Shown: positions 47,111 through 56,073, counted from the first letter of the stretch. The stretch is 64,000 nucleotides of DNA from Verrucomicrobiota bacterium (GCA_030835305.1 JAURPJ010000064.1:1-64000); one strand, 5' to 3'. Notes: generated by a model from the sequence alone, not told the origin. A program made the numbers and translations.

Positions 47111-48486
47111 GTTTCGCTTCGACGCTTCTCGAGTTCCAATGCGATTTTTTCAACCTCATCATCATCTAAATTATACCAAAAAAGGACCACTCCTGACAGA
47201 ATCGTGAGGACCCCAGGGATAATCGAAAACATCAGCAGTATCCCATGCGCCGACTCAGACGATTGTTCCACATTGGCAACATACCCAAAGTAAGCGAGGA
47301 GCATTCCAACAGCCCACCCCCCGAGAGCCAAACCAGCCTTCTGGACTAACATTGCAGCGGCAAATGTGAGGGCCGTGATTCGACGTCCAAACTTCCACTC
47401 ACCATAGTCAACGACATCGGTATAGATAGCCCAAACTAATGCAGGCATTGGCCCCGCAAAAAACGCGCTAGCAAGATTCAGCCAAAAGATCTGTTCAAAG
47501 TTTTTTGCCGGCACAAAGTAAAACGCGATAACCGAAAATGCGTTAATCATTGTCAATCCAATCAAGGCATTTCTTTTTCCGAACCGCTTTGATAGCGGCT
47601 TGGTTAGCAAAAGCCCAAAAACAAGAGCAATAGGCGCAGAAGCGTAAAAAATTGATATTCGGTCCAAATACCAAAAATATTTTCCATCTCCAAGATCAGC
47701 TAAATACTTGAGATAAGGATAGGTAATTCCCCATCGCAATCCCGAGAACGCCAAAGTAATGAATGCCACGATTAACATGACGATAAGGGGTCTGTTACTC
47801 CTCAAGTATTTTAGGTCTTTTCCAAGATCGACCCTTTCATCTCTAGAAGGAGCGATCCGCTCACGAGTTGTAAAGAAGGTATAGAGGAAAAGAAACGTCG
47901 CTAGTATTGAAAAGACTATCATGGCAGTCCTCCACGCTTCCGGGCTATTGCGTCCTCCGAAGCTGTTGATGATCGGAAACAAAGCGAGACCAATAATCAC
48001 CTGAGCAGAAAAAGCTCCTGCAAACCTAAAATTTGAGAGCGATGCCCGCTCCACGGGATCTCCAGTCATAGTTCCCATCAGGGCTGAATACGGAACATTG
48101 ATTGCTGTATAAACCGTCATCAGAGCGATATATGTCACATAGGCGTAAACCAATTTCCAAGTGGGGTCTAAGTCTGGTCCAAGGAAGGCCAAGAAACCAA
48201 TTAATCCATAGGGAACAGCGATCCACAGAAGATATGGACGATACTTTCCGAATTTGGTCTGTGTCCGATCGGCAAGCCCCCCCATTAACGGATCAGAAAT
48301 GGCATCCCACAAGCGGGCGACAGCGTAAAGAGTCCCAACCGCGGCTGGATTTAGGCCAATTACGTCGGTATAGTAGGTAATCAGAAATGCATTGACGATA
48401 TGGAAGACAAAGTTCGAAGCTGTGTCGCCAAGGCCATATCCGATTTTTTCTTTCGTTGAGAGTGTTTGAGAATTTTTTGAAGACAT
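47107..48486 (-). CDS. GPH-family sugar:cation symporter (MFS)
   Basis: The 459-residue membrane protein has 12 predicted helices. It carries glycoside-pentoside-hexuronide symporter signatures: KIGYGLGDTASNFVFH (about 14-29), WDAISDPLMGGLADRTQTKFGKYRPYLLW (near 60-88) and VPYSALMGTMTGDPVERASLSNFR (near 131-154). It probably imports oligosaccharides released from beta-1,3-glucan together with Na+ or H+. The gene begins 12 bases after the phosphorylase-like gene in the same direction, so the two form an operon. Its end overlaps that of lacI through CTAG. Confidence 0.9.
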   Translation of the reverse strand: MSSKNSQTLSTKEKIGYGLGDTASNFVFHIVNAFLITYYTDVIGLNPAAVGTLYAVARLWDAISDPLMGGLADRTQTKFGKYRPYLLWIAVPYGLIGFLAFLGPDLDPTWKLVYAYVTYIALMTVYTAINVPYSALMGTMTGDPVERASLSNFRFAGAFSAQVIIGLALFPIINSFGGRNSPEAWRTAMIVFSILATFLFLYTFFTTRERIAPSRDERVDLGKDLKYLRSNRPLIVMLIVAFITLAFSGLRWGITYPYLKYLADLGDGKYFWYLDRISIFYASAPIALVFGLLLTKPLSKRFGKRNALIGLTMINAFSVIAFYFVPAKNFEQIFWLNLASAFFAGPMPALVWAIYTDVVDYGEWKFGRRITALTFAAAMLVQKAGLALGGWAVGMLLAYFGYVANVEQSSESAHGILLMFSIIPGVLTILSGVVLFWYNLDDDEVEKIALELEKRRSET

Positions 48487-48498
48487 GAGGATTTAGAA

Positions 48499-51400
48499 TT
48501 AAGAGATGAGCCAATTAGAGGGAAGTTCCACGATAACTTTGGCGACCGTTCCCCGGTTGAAAACAATGCTCGAACTGGTCTCAATGTCGAGAACCCCATT
48601 TGAAAAAACTAGTTCCTGACCATCATTTTTGAAGACGGTAGCCTTAGGCGTTTCTAAGTCTTCACATAACTCGAATCGCAATGGAGTCCGAGCATGAGTA
48701 AATAGAAGCACACCATCAACGAACTCTGCTGCTCGGAGGAGGTATGGACGGAAACTCAGCTGCCCTTCTTCAAAGTCGATTCCCAACTCTCCCAGACGGC
48801 AGAGCAAACCTTCCTTCACTTGCCCGGTCAAACCCGGTTGTTGGGCCCCTCTCTCGCCCTGACTGTGAGAATAAGGTTCAGCCGGAAACGCTCCATAGCT
48901 TTGCGGAGTTTGACGGAAGCCTAAGCCCCGTTGCACCGAGTAGTAAGCTGTGGCAGCCCGCGACTTCAACTCCTCACTTGATTCATCATTTTTGTAGACG
49001 GAAAGCGCGACTTCCTGCGCCGCCAGCATCAGCTTGGAAACCATGTGCCAATAGACACAGCCCAGCCCTTCATAGCCAAACATCGAACCACTGCGACCGG
49101 TGAAGGAATGATGGGAAAAAACTTTTTCGTAAAGGGTTTCGATCGCCGTTTGATCTTCGGTTGCAAGGCCGTCGATCTCCTGCAAGCGATCTGCCAGGGC
49201 ATATCCATTGACCAAAGCCTCGTTAAACCGCCAGGCACCTGTTCCGTCCTGATACACCAGGCGTTCGTCCCCCTTCTCCGCCATCACGGCAAGGAGGTGA
49301 TTGCTTTGAAGATCGGCATCCGGGATGCGATTAAGATTTTTAAACCCGGGCAATTCACGATCAGGATACAAAAGATAAGTCGGATGACGCCTGGAGCGAA
49401 GGTCACTCGCGGCCAGCGTCTCCAACAAGTCCACTGCGGTTTCGTTTTCGAGAAAGCCCGAGCTCAAGACGGAAACCTGTCCCTCCAACATCAACTGCAG
49501 GTTGTGCACTTTCATCTCCGGATTTCCCGCTCGCACTTCCAACACATTGTAGGAATGCCAGAGCCCGTCAGGCCTGCGATTGGCCTTCAACACTCCTTTC
49601 ACTGCTCTAATTGCAAGAGAAAGAAAGCCCAGGAGATCAGCAACACCAAGACTGTCTTGACGGCAAATCTCCACCCGCACCGAATCCCGATAATCCTGCA
49701 TCACCAGCCCATTGGTCCGGGCCAGCGTAAATCGATCGGCGTCCGAAATCGAATCACCCTGCTGCCAGCGCGGATCACCCAGCGCGTCACCCATTTGCCG
49801 GACCGCCTGCCCGGTCGCTTTGGAAACGGCAAACTCGTCCACGCCACCGTTTTCGATCGAACGCTTCAAGAAGCGCAAATAGCGCAGAAGGTAACCCGAG
49901 GTCACCACCGAGAGTCCATTCCCCGCCAGAGCATTGTTAGCGTCATTCCACTCGGGCTTCTGGGTGTTCATCCAGATTCCTCCGCCGGGAATCAGTTGTC
50001 CAAGCTTGGCCATTGGGGGAATGAGCAATTTCTCAATCAGGCCGACCCGAATGAGTTCGCCTGCCTCATCACGAAGAAGTAATCCATCACCTCCCGTCGA
50101 TTCTTTCAGAGCCATCAGTTTGTCATGACGCTCCTGATCAAACTCCACGGTATCGCGAGGATCCGCGAGCGTCTTGTCCCAACTCGCAAGTTGATAAGGC
50201 ACATCTGCAAAAACAAAATTTGAGTCACTCCACGAGCCGAGGAAGCCTGGATCAATCTTCGCTTTGAGTTCCAAAAATTTTAGAAGATAAATGATCTGGT
50301 GATCGCCCCAGTAACCAATCGAAACCCAGGGATCTTCCGGGTCGGGAACTTCCCAGTCTACTCCGGACGACGTCACACGGTAGGGATTAAAACCATCTAC
50401 CGTAGAGGCATTGAGAAATCTCGAAATAAAACCATCCAGGAAGACCGGATAACTCCAGGCGAGGGCTTCCCAATTCTGGAAAATGTCCCGCCAGTTTCCT
50501 TCATAGTGGTGCACCGGACGACCATTGTCATCGTGAAGACGTATATTGAACTTGTTCCACGGGCGGCTCGGATCGCCGTGACGACGCCCCAAAACAAGAG
50601 GCAAGTATTCCGTCGTGAGGCGAATGAGATCCGGATCCCCCTGTTCGTTGGCGCGCGAGATGATCCAGTCGCGCTCGAACGCATCGGGTAAGGCGGAAAG
50701 CCACTCGTAGTATTTCGAGATCAGCGAGCTGTTATTCTGCCTCAGAAAGTGCTGGAACTGAGCCCTCGAAAGGACCGAACCATTTTCAGGAAGCCCACCG
50801 CGCAGCAAATTGCAAAGCGTATTGTGATAGTGGTAATGGGAGGAATCGCGATCTGCGCTTTCCTGGAACCCGTCCACGGACTCAGCCATTTCACGGAGTC
50901 TCTTGCGCCCCTCCTCCAAATCATTCTCAACCTCCGCAAGCAGGGTTTCTTCATCACGAAGAGACTTAATCAGATTCCCGACCTCGCGATGACTTTGCTC
51001 GATCTCAGCCACCATCATCCATTCCCTGGACTCCCCTGCCGCTAGCTGCAAATCCGACCCTAGGAAAAACGCTCCACGCTCTCCGCGCGACTTAAGGCCC
51101 TTTCCGGCAAGGCCCTTTCCGGCGATAGCGCCGGTCTTCAAAAACTGTTCGGCGTCGCGGTGCGACAAAAAGGGATGGGCATCGGAAAAACCGCTGGTCC
51201 AAACGGTCGTCGCCTTGAGACTCTCCAATGGGATCGGAGCGTCCACGATTCCGGACGCCAGGCGATGAATCATCAAGTGGCCTTCACAGCACACCTCGGT
51301 CATCTTATAGGCGTCAGCCAGACAGCTTAAATCTAGGTGTAAGCGTTGGCTCACCCCAGAGACCTGCAAATCCTGCAGTCCGTCCACGATCCTGAAATTC

Positions 51401-51900
51401 CTCGTATCGTCGCCCTCGCTGGTGACCCTGACCTTACGCACAAAGCCAAACCTTCCCGAAAGCTGCCACTGGTAGCTAAAACGGATTTTTAACGCTTCGT
51501 GCCACTCTTCGAAAATCAACTCATCGCCGAGAAAACTCTTCAAAAGGCGCCTGCGAACCGGAGCGGTGTGAATGGAAGTCGGCCAGAACGGATGCCAGAT
51601 TTCACCATCGCATTCGATCGCGGTGAACGGACCCGTCCCATTCCAGTTCCCGAGAATCTTATCAACCGTCAAATACGGGAAGAGCGCCTTCTCCGGATTC
51701 TCCCGGCCCGCGCTCAAAGATCCGTTGCTGCTGCAGAACAACCACTGGTTCGTGACAGTGGCCACGCTCAGAAAAAAGGGTTCAAAACCCTCAAGATGAT
51801 CAATCACTGCAAATTCCCGTCCCTCTCGAAACTCCCATTCATTGACCTGATCAAATTGGGTGGCTTGTTTCATTTCTCTGGTTTCAGCGGTAAGAGTCAT
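48499..51900 (-). CDS. Phosphorylase-like enzyme, candidate beta-1,3-glucan phosphorylase (GH161/GH149-like)
   Basis: The 1133-residue cytoplasmic protein has the layout of GH94-like inverting phosphorylases (clan GH-Q): an N-terminal beta-sandwich (about 15-290), a helical linker, an alpha/alpha barrel (about 370-1040) and a C-terminal beta layer. Notable blocks are SHYHYHNTLCNLLRGG near 357-372, LGRRHGDPSRPWNKF near 438-452, YEGNWRDIFQNWEAL near 466-480 and SIGYWGDHQIIYLL near 527-540. The Asp in GNWRD is a candidate catalytic acid. Length and motifs fit beta-1,3-glucan phosphorylases better than cellobiose phosphorylases, but I call the family by resemblance only. Position with GH81, a GPH symporter and LacI supports it. 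Confidence 0.55.
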   Translation of the reverse strand: MTLTAETREMKQATQFDQVNEWEFREGREFAVIDHLEGFEPFFLSVATVTNQWLFCSSNGSLSAGRENPEKALFPYLTVDKILGNWNGTGPFTAIECDGEIWHPFWPTSIHTAPVRRRLLKSFLGDELIFEEWHEALKIRFSYQWQLSGRFGFVRKVRVTSEGDDTRNFRIVDGLQDLQVSGVSQRLHLDLSCLADAYKMTEVCCEGHLMIHRLASGIVDAPIPLESLKATTVWTSGFSDAHPFLSHRDAEQFLKTGAIAGKGLAGKGLKSRGERGAFFLGSDLQLAAGESREWMMVAEIEQSHREVGNLIKSLRDEETLLAEVENDLEEGRKRLREMAESVDGFQESADRDSSHYHYHNTLCNLLRGGLPENGSVLSRAQFQHFLRQNNSSLISKYYEWLSALPDAFERDWIISRANEQGDPDLIRLTTEYLPLVLGRRHGDPSRPWNKFNIRLHDDNGRPVHHYEGNWRDIFQNWEALAWSYPVFLDGFISRFLNASTVDGFNPYRVTSSGVDWEVPDPEDPWVSIGYWGDHQIIYLLKFLELKAKIDPGFLGSWSDSNFVFADVPYQLASWDKTLADPRDTVEFDQERHDKLMALKESTGGDGLLLRDEAGELIRVGLIEKLLIPPMAKLGQLIPGGGIWMNTQKPEWNDANNALAGNGLSVVTSGYLLRYLRFLKRSIENGGVDEFAVSKATGQAVRQMGDALGDPRWQQGDSISDADRFTLARTNGLVMQDYRDSVRVEICRQDSLGVADLLGFLSLAIRAVKGVLKANRRPDGLWHSYNVLEVRAGNPEMKVHNLQLMLEGQVSVLSSGFLENETAVDLLETLAASDLRSRRHPTYLLYPDRELPGFKNLNRIPDADLQSNHLLAVMAEKGDERLVYQDGTGAWRFNEALVNGYALADRLQEIDGLATEDQTAIETLYEKVFSHHSFTGRSGSMFGYEGLGCVYWHMVSKLMLAAQEVALSVYKNDESSEELKSRAATAYYSVQRGLGFRQTPQSYGAFPAEPYSHSQGERGAQQPGLTGQVKEGLLCRLGELGIDFEEGQLSFRPYLLRAAEFVDGVLLFTHARTPLRFELCEDLETPKATVFKNDGQELVFSNGVLDIETSSSIVFNRGTVAKVIVELPSNWLIS

Positions 51901-51962
51901 TGGCGGAATAGCTATGTCGTGATCTCAGCAAATTTCCCGGGCGGCTGATGACCAAGAGCATC

Positions 51963-51981
51963 ATGTAACTTAATGCAACAT
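51963..51981. promoter_or_regulatory. LacI-type operator, site 2
   Basis: On the minus strand the core GTTGCATTAAGTTACAT matches site 3 at 14 of 17 positions. It lies 63 bases upstream of the phosphorylase-like gene start. The half-sites are less symmetrical than at site 1. Confidence 0.55.
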
Positions 51982-52016
51982 AAATCCCAGCCAATGGCGG
52001 ACAAGTGAAATCCCCC

Positions 52017-52042
52017 AATAAATGCAACATTATGCAACTTTT
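52017..52042. promoter_or_regulatory. LacI-type operator, site 3
   Basis: The core on the minus strand is GTTGCATAATGTTGCAT. It contains TGCA-N6-TGCA as at site 1 and a direct repeat ATGCAAC ten bases apart. It lies 70 bases upstream of the secreted protein at 52112 and also within the promoter region of the divergent phosphorylase-like gene. Confidence 0.68.
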
Positions 52043-52111
52043 TACATGTTCCTCTTGCCGGATGACAATCCATGGACTTCATTCACATGATCAACAAACC
52101 AAACTCATTCC

Positions 52112-53641
52112 ATGAAACCCATCCCTACCACTCTCGCGCTCAGCGCGACCCTCCTCACCCTTCCCTGCCACGCGGACCTCTTTCCAAACGGCGGCTTTGG
52201 AAGCGCTGGTTCCACGTGGTTGGAAGTCGCGGGCGGTGGAACTTTTACTTTCGATTATCCGGCGACGGGCGGCAATGACGACGGATACGGCGTCATCGAC
52301 CACAGTGCCGCTGATGGTGGCTTCGGAATCTGGGTCGGGAATGACGGAGATCCCATCGCGCTCGACTCCCTCGGCCTGGCGGCCGGATCCACCTACGACT
52401 TCACCCTGGACATGCGTCTGATCGCTGGAGCCAACATCGGAGGCTTCAAGCTCGACTTCACAATCGGAGCGGACAATGCGAGCTCTACCGGCGATCTTCG
52501 CAACGACCTCATTGGCGATGGCTCGACTTGGGAGACCTACACATTCCGCATTGAAATTCCCGAAGAAGTGGATGGATTCAAAGTCGTCCCACTTTGGGGC
52601 GTCGACTCCGTCGTCGGATATGACAATATCGGCTTCGACCCCACGCCCATTGAGCCCCCTGTCGAACCGCCAGTCTTCGAACCAGGCAGCGAGGCCCAGG
52701 TGGCCGAGGGCACCCTCGTGACCTGGGTCCCCACCAATACCGAAAAATTTTACCAGCCCCAGTCGTCACAAGACGGGACCGCTTGGACGAACCTCGGACC
52801 TGTATTTCCCGGCACCGAAACCACCAACATCCTCGACCCTAACCCGGCGCCCTTCTACCGCGTTCAGGAAAAAGACCCCGCCGGTCCGGAATCGCTCGTC
52901 AATGGAGACTTCGAAATCGCTGATCCCGCAAACCCTGACTGTCCTAAAAATTGGCTCTGCCTGGCAGGCAATGGTCAAATAGCAGAGCGCATCGAATCCG
53001 GTTCTTTCTCGGGCTCAGCCTCAGTGAGACTTGCAGTAAGCAACGCCGAAGATCCAAGCCCCAAGTCAGTCATTTTAAAGCAAGAACTGCCCCTTGCAGG
53101 AACCGCCATCATACCCGGTGGGTCTTACACGCTCTCGTTTAGAGCCCAGGAGATCTCCTTTGGCGTAGCATATGATCAGAACTACAAGCTCGTCTGGTTC
53201 AACGACAACGGTCCTATCGCTGGCCAGGATGTTGGCCCCTTTGGTTACAGGGGAGGAACAAAGAATTGGGATGAAATTTCAAGGCCAGGCATCGTCGCTC
53301 CGGCTGGAGCGGTAAGACTCCTCATGGAATTTTCCAGTGCGACTGGTGCCGTCGCAGGAGCCGAAGTCAAAGGAGAAGTTCTGATTGACAATATCAGCCT
53401 CGCTGTAGGAGGAGCTACAGAACCTTCCAATCTGAGCACAACCACTGAACCAGGAATCGGAGTGATCATGCTCACGAAGTCAGGGGTAACCTACAAAGCC
53501 CAACAAACGGAAGATCTCTTCACCTTCGACGACCTGACCGGCACCTTTACCGGGAACGGAACGGTCATTGGAGCTGGCATCCCCGACGGAGGGACATCAC
53601 ACTACTACCGAATTATCGAAATTCAGGCTGAGGACAACTAA
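52112..53641 (+). CDS. Secreted protein with two CBM-like jelly-roll domains
   Basis: The 509-residue protein has a signal peptide (TTLALSATLLTLPCHA). Residues about 22-177 and 265-435 are two beta-sandwich domains of the CBM4/9-like type, each ending in a D-N-I strand (GYDNIGF, LIDNISL). A Pro-rich joint (PIEPPVEPPVFEPG) and two short modules (about 200-255 and 455-505) follow, the last ending SHYYRIIEI. No catalytic residues are recognised. It is divergent from the phosphorylase-like gene with two operators between them. A surface laminarin-binding role is inferred. Its stop codon shares CTAA with the next, convergent gene. Confidence 0.72.
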   Translation: MKPIPTTLALSATLLTLPCHADLFPNGGFGSAGSTWLEVAGGGTFTFDYPATGGNDDGYGVIDHSAADGGFGIWVGNDGDPIALDSLGLAAGSTYDFTLDMRLIAGANIGGFKLDFTIGADNASSTGDLRNDLIGDGSTWETYTFRIEIPEEVDGFKVVPLWGVDSVVGYDNIGFDPTPIEPPVEPPVFEPGSEAQVAEGTLVTWVPTNTEKFYQPQSSQDGTAWTNLGPVFPGTETTNILDPNPAPFYRVQEKDPAGPESLVNGDFEIADPANPDCPKNWLCLAGNGQIAERIESGSFSGSASVRLAVSNAEDPSPKSVILKQELPLAGTAIIPGGSYTLSFRAQEISFGVAYDQNYKLVWFNDNGPIAGQDVGPFGYRGGTKNWDEISRPGIVAPAGAVRLLMEFSSATGAVAGAEVKGEVLIDNISLAVGGATEPSNLSTTTEPGIGVIMLTKSGVTYKAQQTEDLFTFDDLTGTFTGNGTVIGAGIPDGGTSHYYRIIEIQAEDN

Positions 53642-54360
53642 GAGCGCCTCCACTTCGTCACCATCGAAACTGTCCACTGAAACTTCCGGGCGGTCTCTCG
53701 AATCAAAAACGGCTCGTCGGCCACTTCGATCAATTCGAAGTCGCCGGCGAGTTCTCTTTTCAGCCAGTCCAGCGTCCGGCCTTTGGGCCAGTTTTCCTTT
53801 TGCGTAAATTCCTCAAGCCAAGTGCACGGAGTTGCTAAAACCAACTCGCCGCCCTGGTTCACCAATCCGGAGAGCCTCGCTAAAAACCGCCGCGGCTCGG
53901 GAAGACGGCACACTAGGTTCGCCGCATGGACTCGATCAAACGAACCCAGATCTTCACTCAAATTCATGGCATCCCCCACCTCAAACGAAATTCCTTGCCC
54001 GTCGATCCCGTCGGGTCGCGAAACATTCACCTCGGTGACTTCCGCCGCCTCCTCCAACCTCTGGCACGCAAGAGTTTCTCCCGCTCCGATCTTTTCAGCT
54101 GCTGTAATGAAAGCCCTCGAAAAATCAATTCCGATCACCTCGTCGCTGGTCCGCCCGAGTTCAAACGCCGATCGACCCACCGCACAACCCACATCCAGAG
54201 AACGCCCGACCCGCCCCTCCGAAAAATGGCCAACCGTCCGAACCGGGAATCCCAAAGCGTCACTCGGACCATTTTCCCAAGGGAGAATTTCCTTTGGATC
54301 TCCGTAATGAAAAAGGAGATATTCCCCCACGTACTGGTCAGTCTCGTAAACATCTGCCAT
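53638..54360 (-). CDS. Ovothiol-type methyltransferase (4-mercaptohistidine N1-methyltransferase-like)
   Basis: The 240-residue protein is a class I SAM methyltransferase. It opens with VYETDQYVGEYLLFHYGDP, motif I LDVGCAVGRSAFELGR near 56-71, then GIDFSRAFITAAEKI, AANLVCRLPEPRRFLARL and TPCTWLEEFTQKENWPKG, and ends with PFLIRETARKFQW. This set matches the methyltransferase that forms the C-terminal domain of OvoA and occurs as a separate protein in some bacteria. It would methylate 5-mercaptohistidine to ovothiol A, an antioxidant. The sulfoxide synthase partner is not in this window. Confidence 0.8.
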   Translation of the reverse strand: MADVYETDQYVGEYLLFHYGDPKEILPWENGPSDALGFPVRTVGHFSEGRVGRSLDVGCAVGRSAFELGRTSDEVIGIDFSRAFITAAEKIGAGETLACQRLEEAAEVTEVNVSRPDGIDGQGISFEVGDAMNLSEDLGSFDRVHAANLVCRLPEPRRFLARLSGLVNQGGELVLATPCTWLEEFTQKENWPKGRTLDWLKRELAGDFELIEVADEPFLIRETARKFQWTVSMVTKWRRS

Positions 54361-54455
54361 AGGGCGCCACTCAAGCCCCTAAAACGACAATGTCCAGACC
54401 AGAGAAGAGGTAAACGGTAATAACAATCAAAACGATTCCGGATCGATCTTCGCAT

Positions 54456-54884
54456 ATGAACTCCCCCTCTTCACCTTACTGGCAATTGTCGGCCTGACCT
54501 CTTGCAGCTCAGTCAAAACCTCGATGCAAGAGGCAACCCGGACCATGAAGAATCTCGCCAAAACCAATATCGAGCGCCTAAAGAACCTCCGCTTCAAAGG
54601 ACAGGACAACAACACTCCCTCGGTCGTCGCAGTTGGGAAAGAAGACCTCCGCGAGATCAAACCAGGTAAGGAGAAGATCCTGGCCTGGAACCGCTCGCGC
54701 CAAGCTAGTCGCACTACAGCGGTCTACCTCCCCCAAGAATTTCGATCCTTCCAGCCTTCCTGTTGGCCCGGCCCTTCGCTCGTCCGGCATTCTTCATCCA
54801 CTCAGCTCGGTCGAACCGGGTAATGGCACTCCCATCGAGTCTGGGCCCGACCTAGAGCTCCCGGGCGACGTCTCCGGCGATTAA
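54456..54884 (+). pseudogene. Lipoprotein gene with two apparent frameshifts
   Basis: Frame 2 from 54461 reads LPLFTLLAIVGLTSCSS, a lipoprotein signal with lipobox LTSC, and continues as KNLAKTNIERLKNLRFKGQD and DLREIKPGKEKILAWNRSRQ. It has no start codon, but ATG 54456 lies two codons upstream in another frame; one added base would join them. Near 54738, at GAATTTCGATCC, protein-like sequence shifts to the frame of that ATG (NFDPSSLPVGPALRSSG, ESGPDLELPGD) and ends at TAA 54882-54884. One missing and one extra base explain the pattern, whether by decay or sequencing error. The function of the family is unknown. Confidence 0.5.
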
Positions 54885-54948
54885 AATCTCGCCTCGTGGT
54901 CAGTTGGGGATTCCCACTGCCGCAATCCTGCGCTAAAGCCTCCGCATC

Positions 54949-56064
54949 ATGCTCAAGGCCGGAATCGTCGGAATGCCAAACGTAGGCAAATCCACCCTCT
55001 TCAATGCTCTCACACGGACCCGCAACGCCGAGGCCGCAAACTACCCGTTCTGCACCATCGACCCCAATGTTGGAATGGTCACTGTCCCGGATCCACGCTT
55101 GGACAAACTCTCCGCGATGTCGAAGTCTACCAAGCTCATTCCCACCGCGATTGAATTCGTCGACATCGCCGGACTTGTCGAAGGAGCCTCGGAAGGTGCC
55201 GGACTCGGCAACAAATTCCTCGCCAACATTCGGGAAGTCGATGCCATCGTCCAAGTCGTTCGCTGCTTCGAAAATGATGATATCATCCACGAACTCGGCA
55301 CCGTCAATCCAACCCGCGACATCGAGATCATCAACTCCGAACTCATCCTCGCCGACATCGCCGCACTCGATAAACGAAAACAATCGCGTGAGAAAAAAGC
55401 GAAGTCCGGCGACAAGGAATCAAAAGCCGAGGTCGACCTAATCACCAAGCTCCTTCCCCACCTTGATGCCGGCAAGCCCGCTCTTACCGCAGACCTAAAC
55501 GACGACGAGAAGAAACTCATGAAGGAGTTTTTTCTTCTCTCCTCAAAGCGCACCATCTTCGCCTGCAACGTCAATGAAGACGAACTCGCCGGAGCTGTTG
55601 ACGATCCCGATTCCCACCCGCTCGTCTCCAAAGTAAGGGCCTATGCCGCCGAATCACACGGAGCCGAAATCATCGTCATCTCCGCTCGGATCGAGGAGGA
55701 ATTGGTCGAACTCAACCCCGAGGAAGCGGTCGAGTTTCTAGGCGACATGGGAGTCACTGACTCCGGAGTCTCCGATCTCATTCGCGCCGTCTACCATCTC
55801 CTGGGTCTGCGAACATACATTACCACCGGAGTTCAAGAAACCCGCGCCTGGACCATCACTGCGGGCGATAAAGCCCCTGCTGCGGCCGGGGTGATTCACG
55901 GTGACTTCGAACGTGGCTTCATCGCCGCCGAGGTAGTCCACTACGATGACTTCGTTGAGCTCGGCGGCAAAGTAGGCGCACGTGATGCCGGCAAACTTCG
56001 CATCGAGGGCAAGGAATACGTCGTCGCCGATGGTGACGTCATCGAATTCCGCTTCAACGTTTGA
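54949..56064 (+). CDS. ychF: Ribosome-binding GTPase/ATPase YchF
   Basis: The 371-residue protein belongs to the Obg-related YchF/OLA1 group. The P-loop reads GMPNVGKST (8-16). Switch and G3 regions follow: NYPFCTIDPNVG near 33-44 and FVDIAGLVEGASEGAGLGNKFL near 66-87. A NVNED-type G4 variant explains the ATP preference of the family. The coiled coil and the C-terminal TGS domain (about 280-369, LRTYITTGVQETRAWTI and EGKEYVVADGDVIEFRFNV) are complete. It binds ribosomes and is linked to translation and stress control. Confidence 0.96.
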   Translation: MLKAGIVGMPNVGKSTLFNALTRTRNAEAANYPFCTIDPNVGMVTVPDPRLDKLSAMSKSTKLIPTAIEFVDIAGLVEGASEGAGLGNKFLANIREVDAIVQVVRCFENDDIIHELGTVNPTRDIEIINSELILADIAALDKRKQSREKKAKSGDKESKAEVDLITKLLPHLDAGKPALTADLNDDEKKLMKEFFLLSSKRTIFACNVNEDELAGAVDDPDSHPLVSKVRAYAAESHGAEIIVISARIEEELVELNPEEAVEFLGDMGVTDSGVSDLIRAVYHLLGLRTYITTGVQETRAWTITAGDKAPAAAGVIHGDFERGFIAAEVVHYDDFVELGGKVGARDAGKLRIEGKEYVVADGDVIEFRFNV

Positions 56065-56073
56065 GATTTGTCC

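Noticed and set aside
49045-50082. 345-residue open frame antisense to the phosphorylase-like gene
   Set aside because: It is fully inside the sense gene, without a ribosome site or domain.
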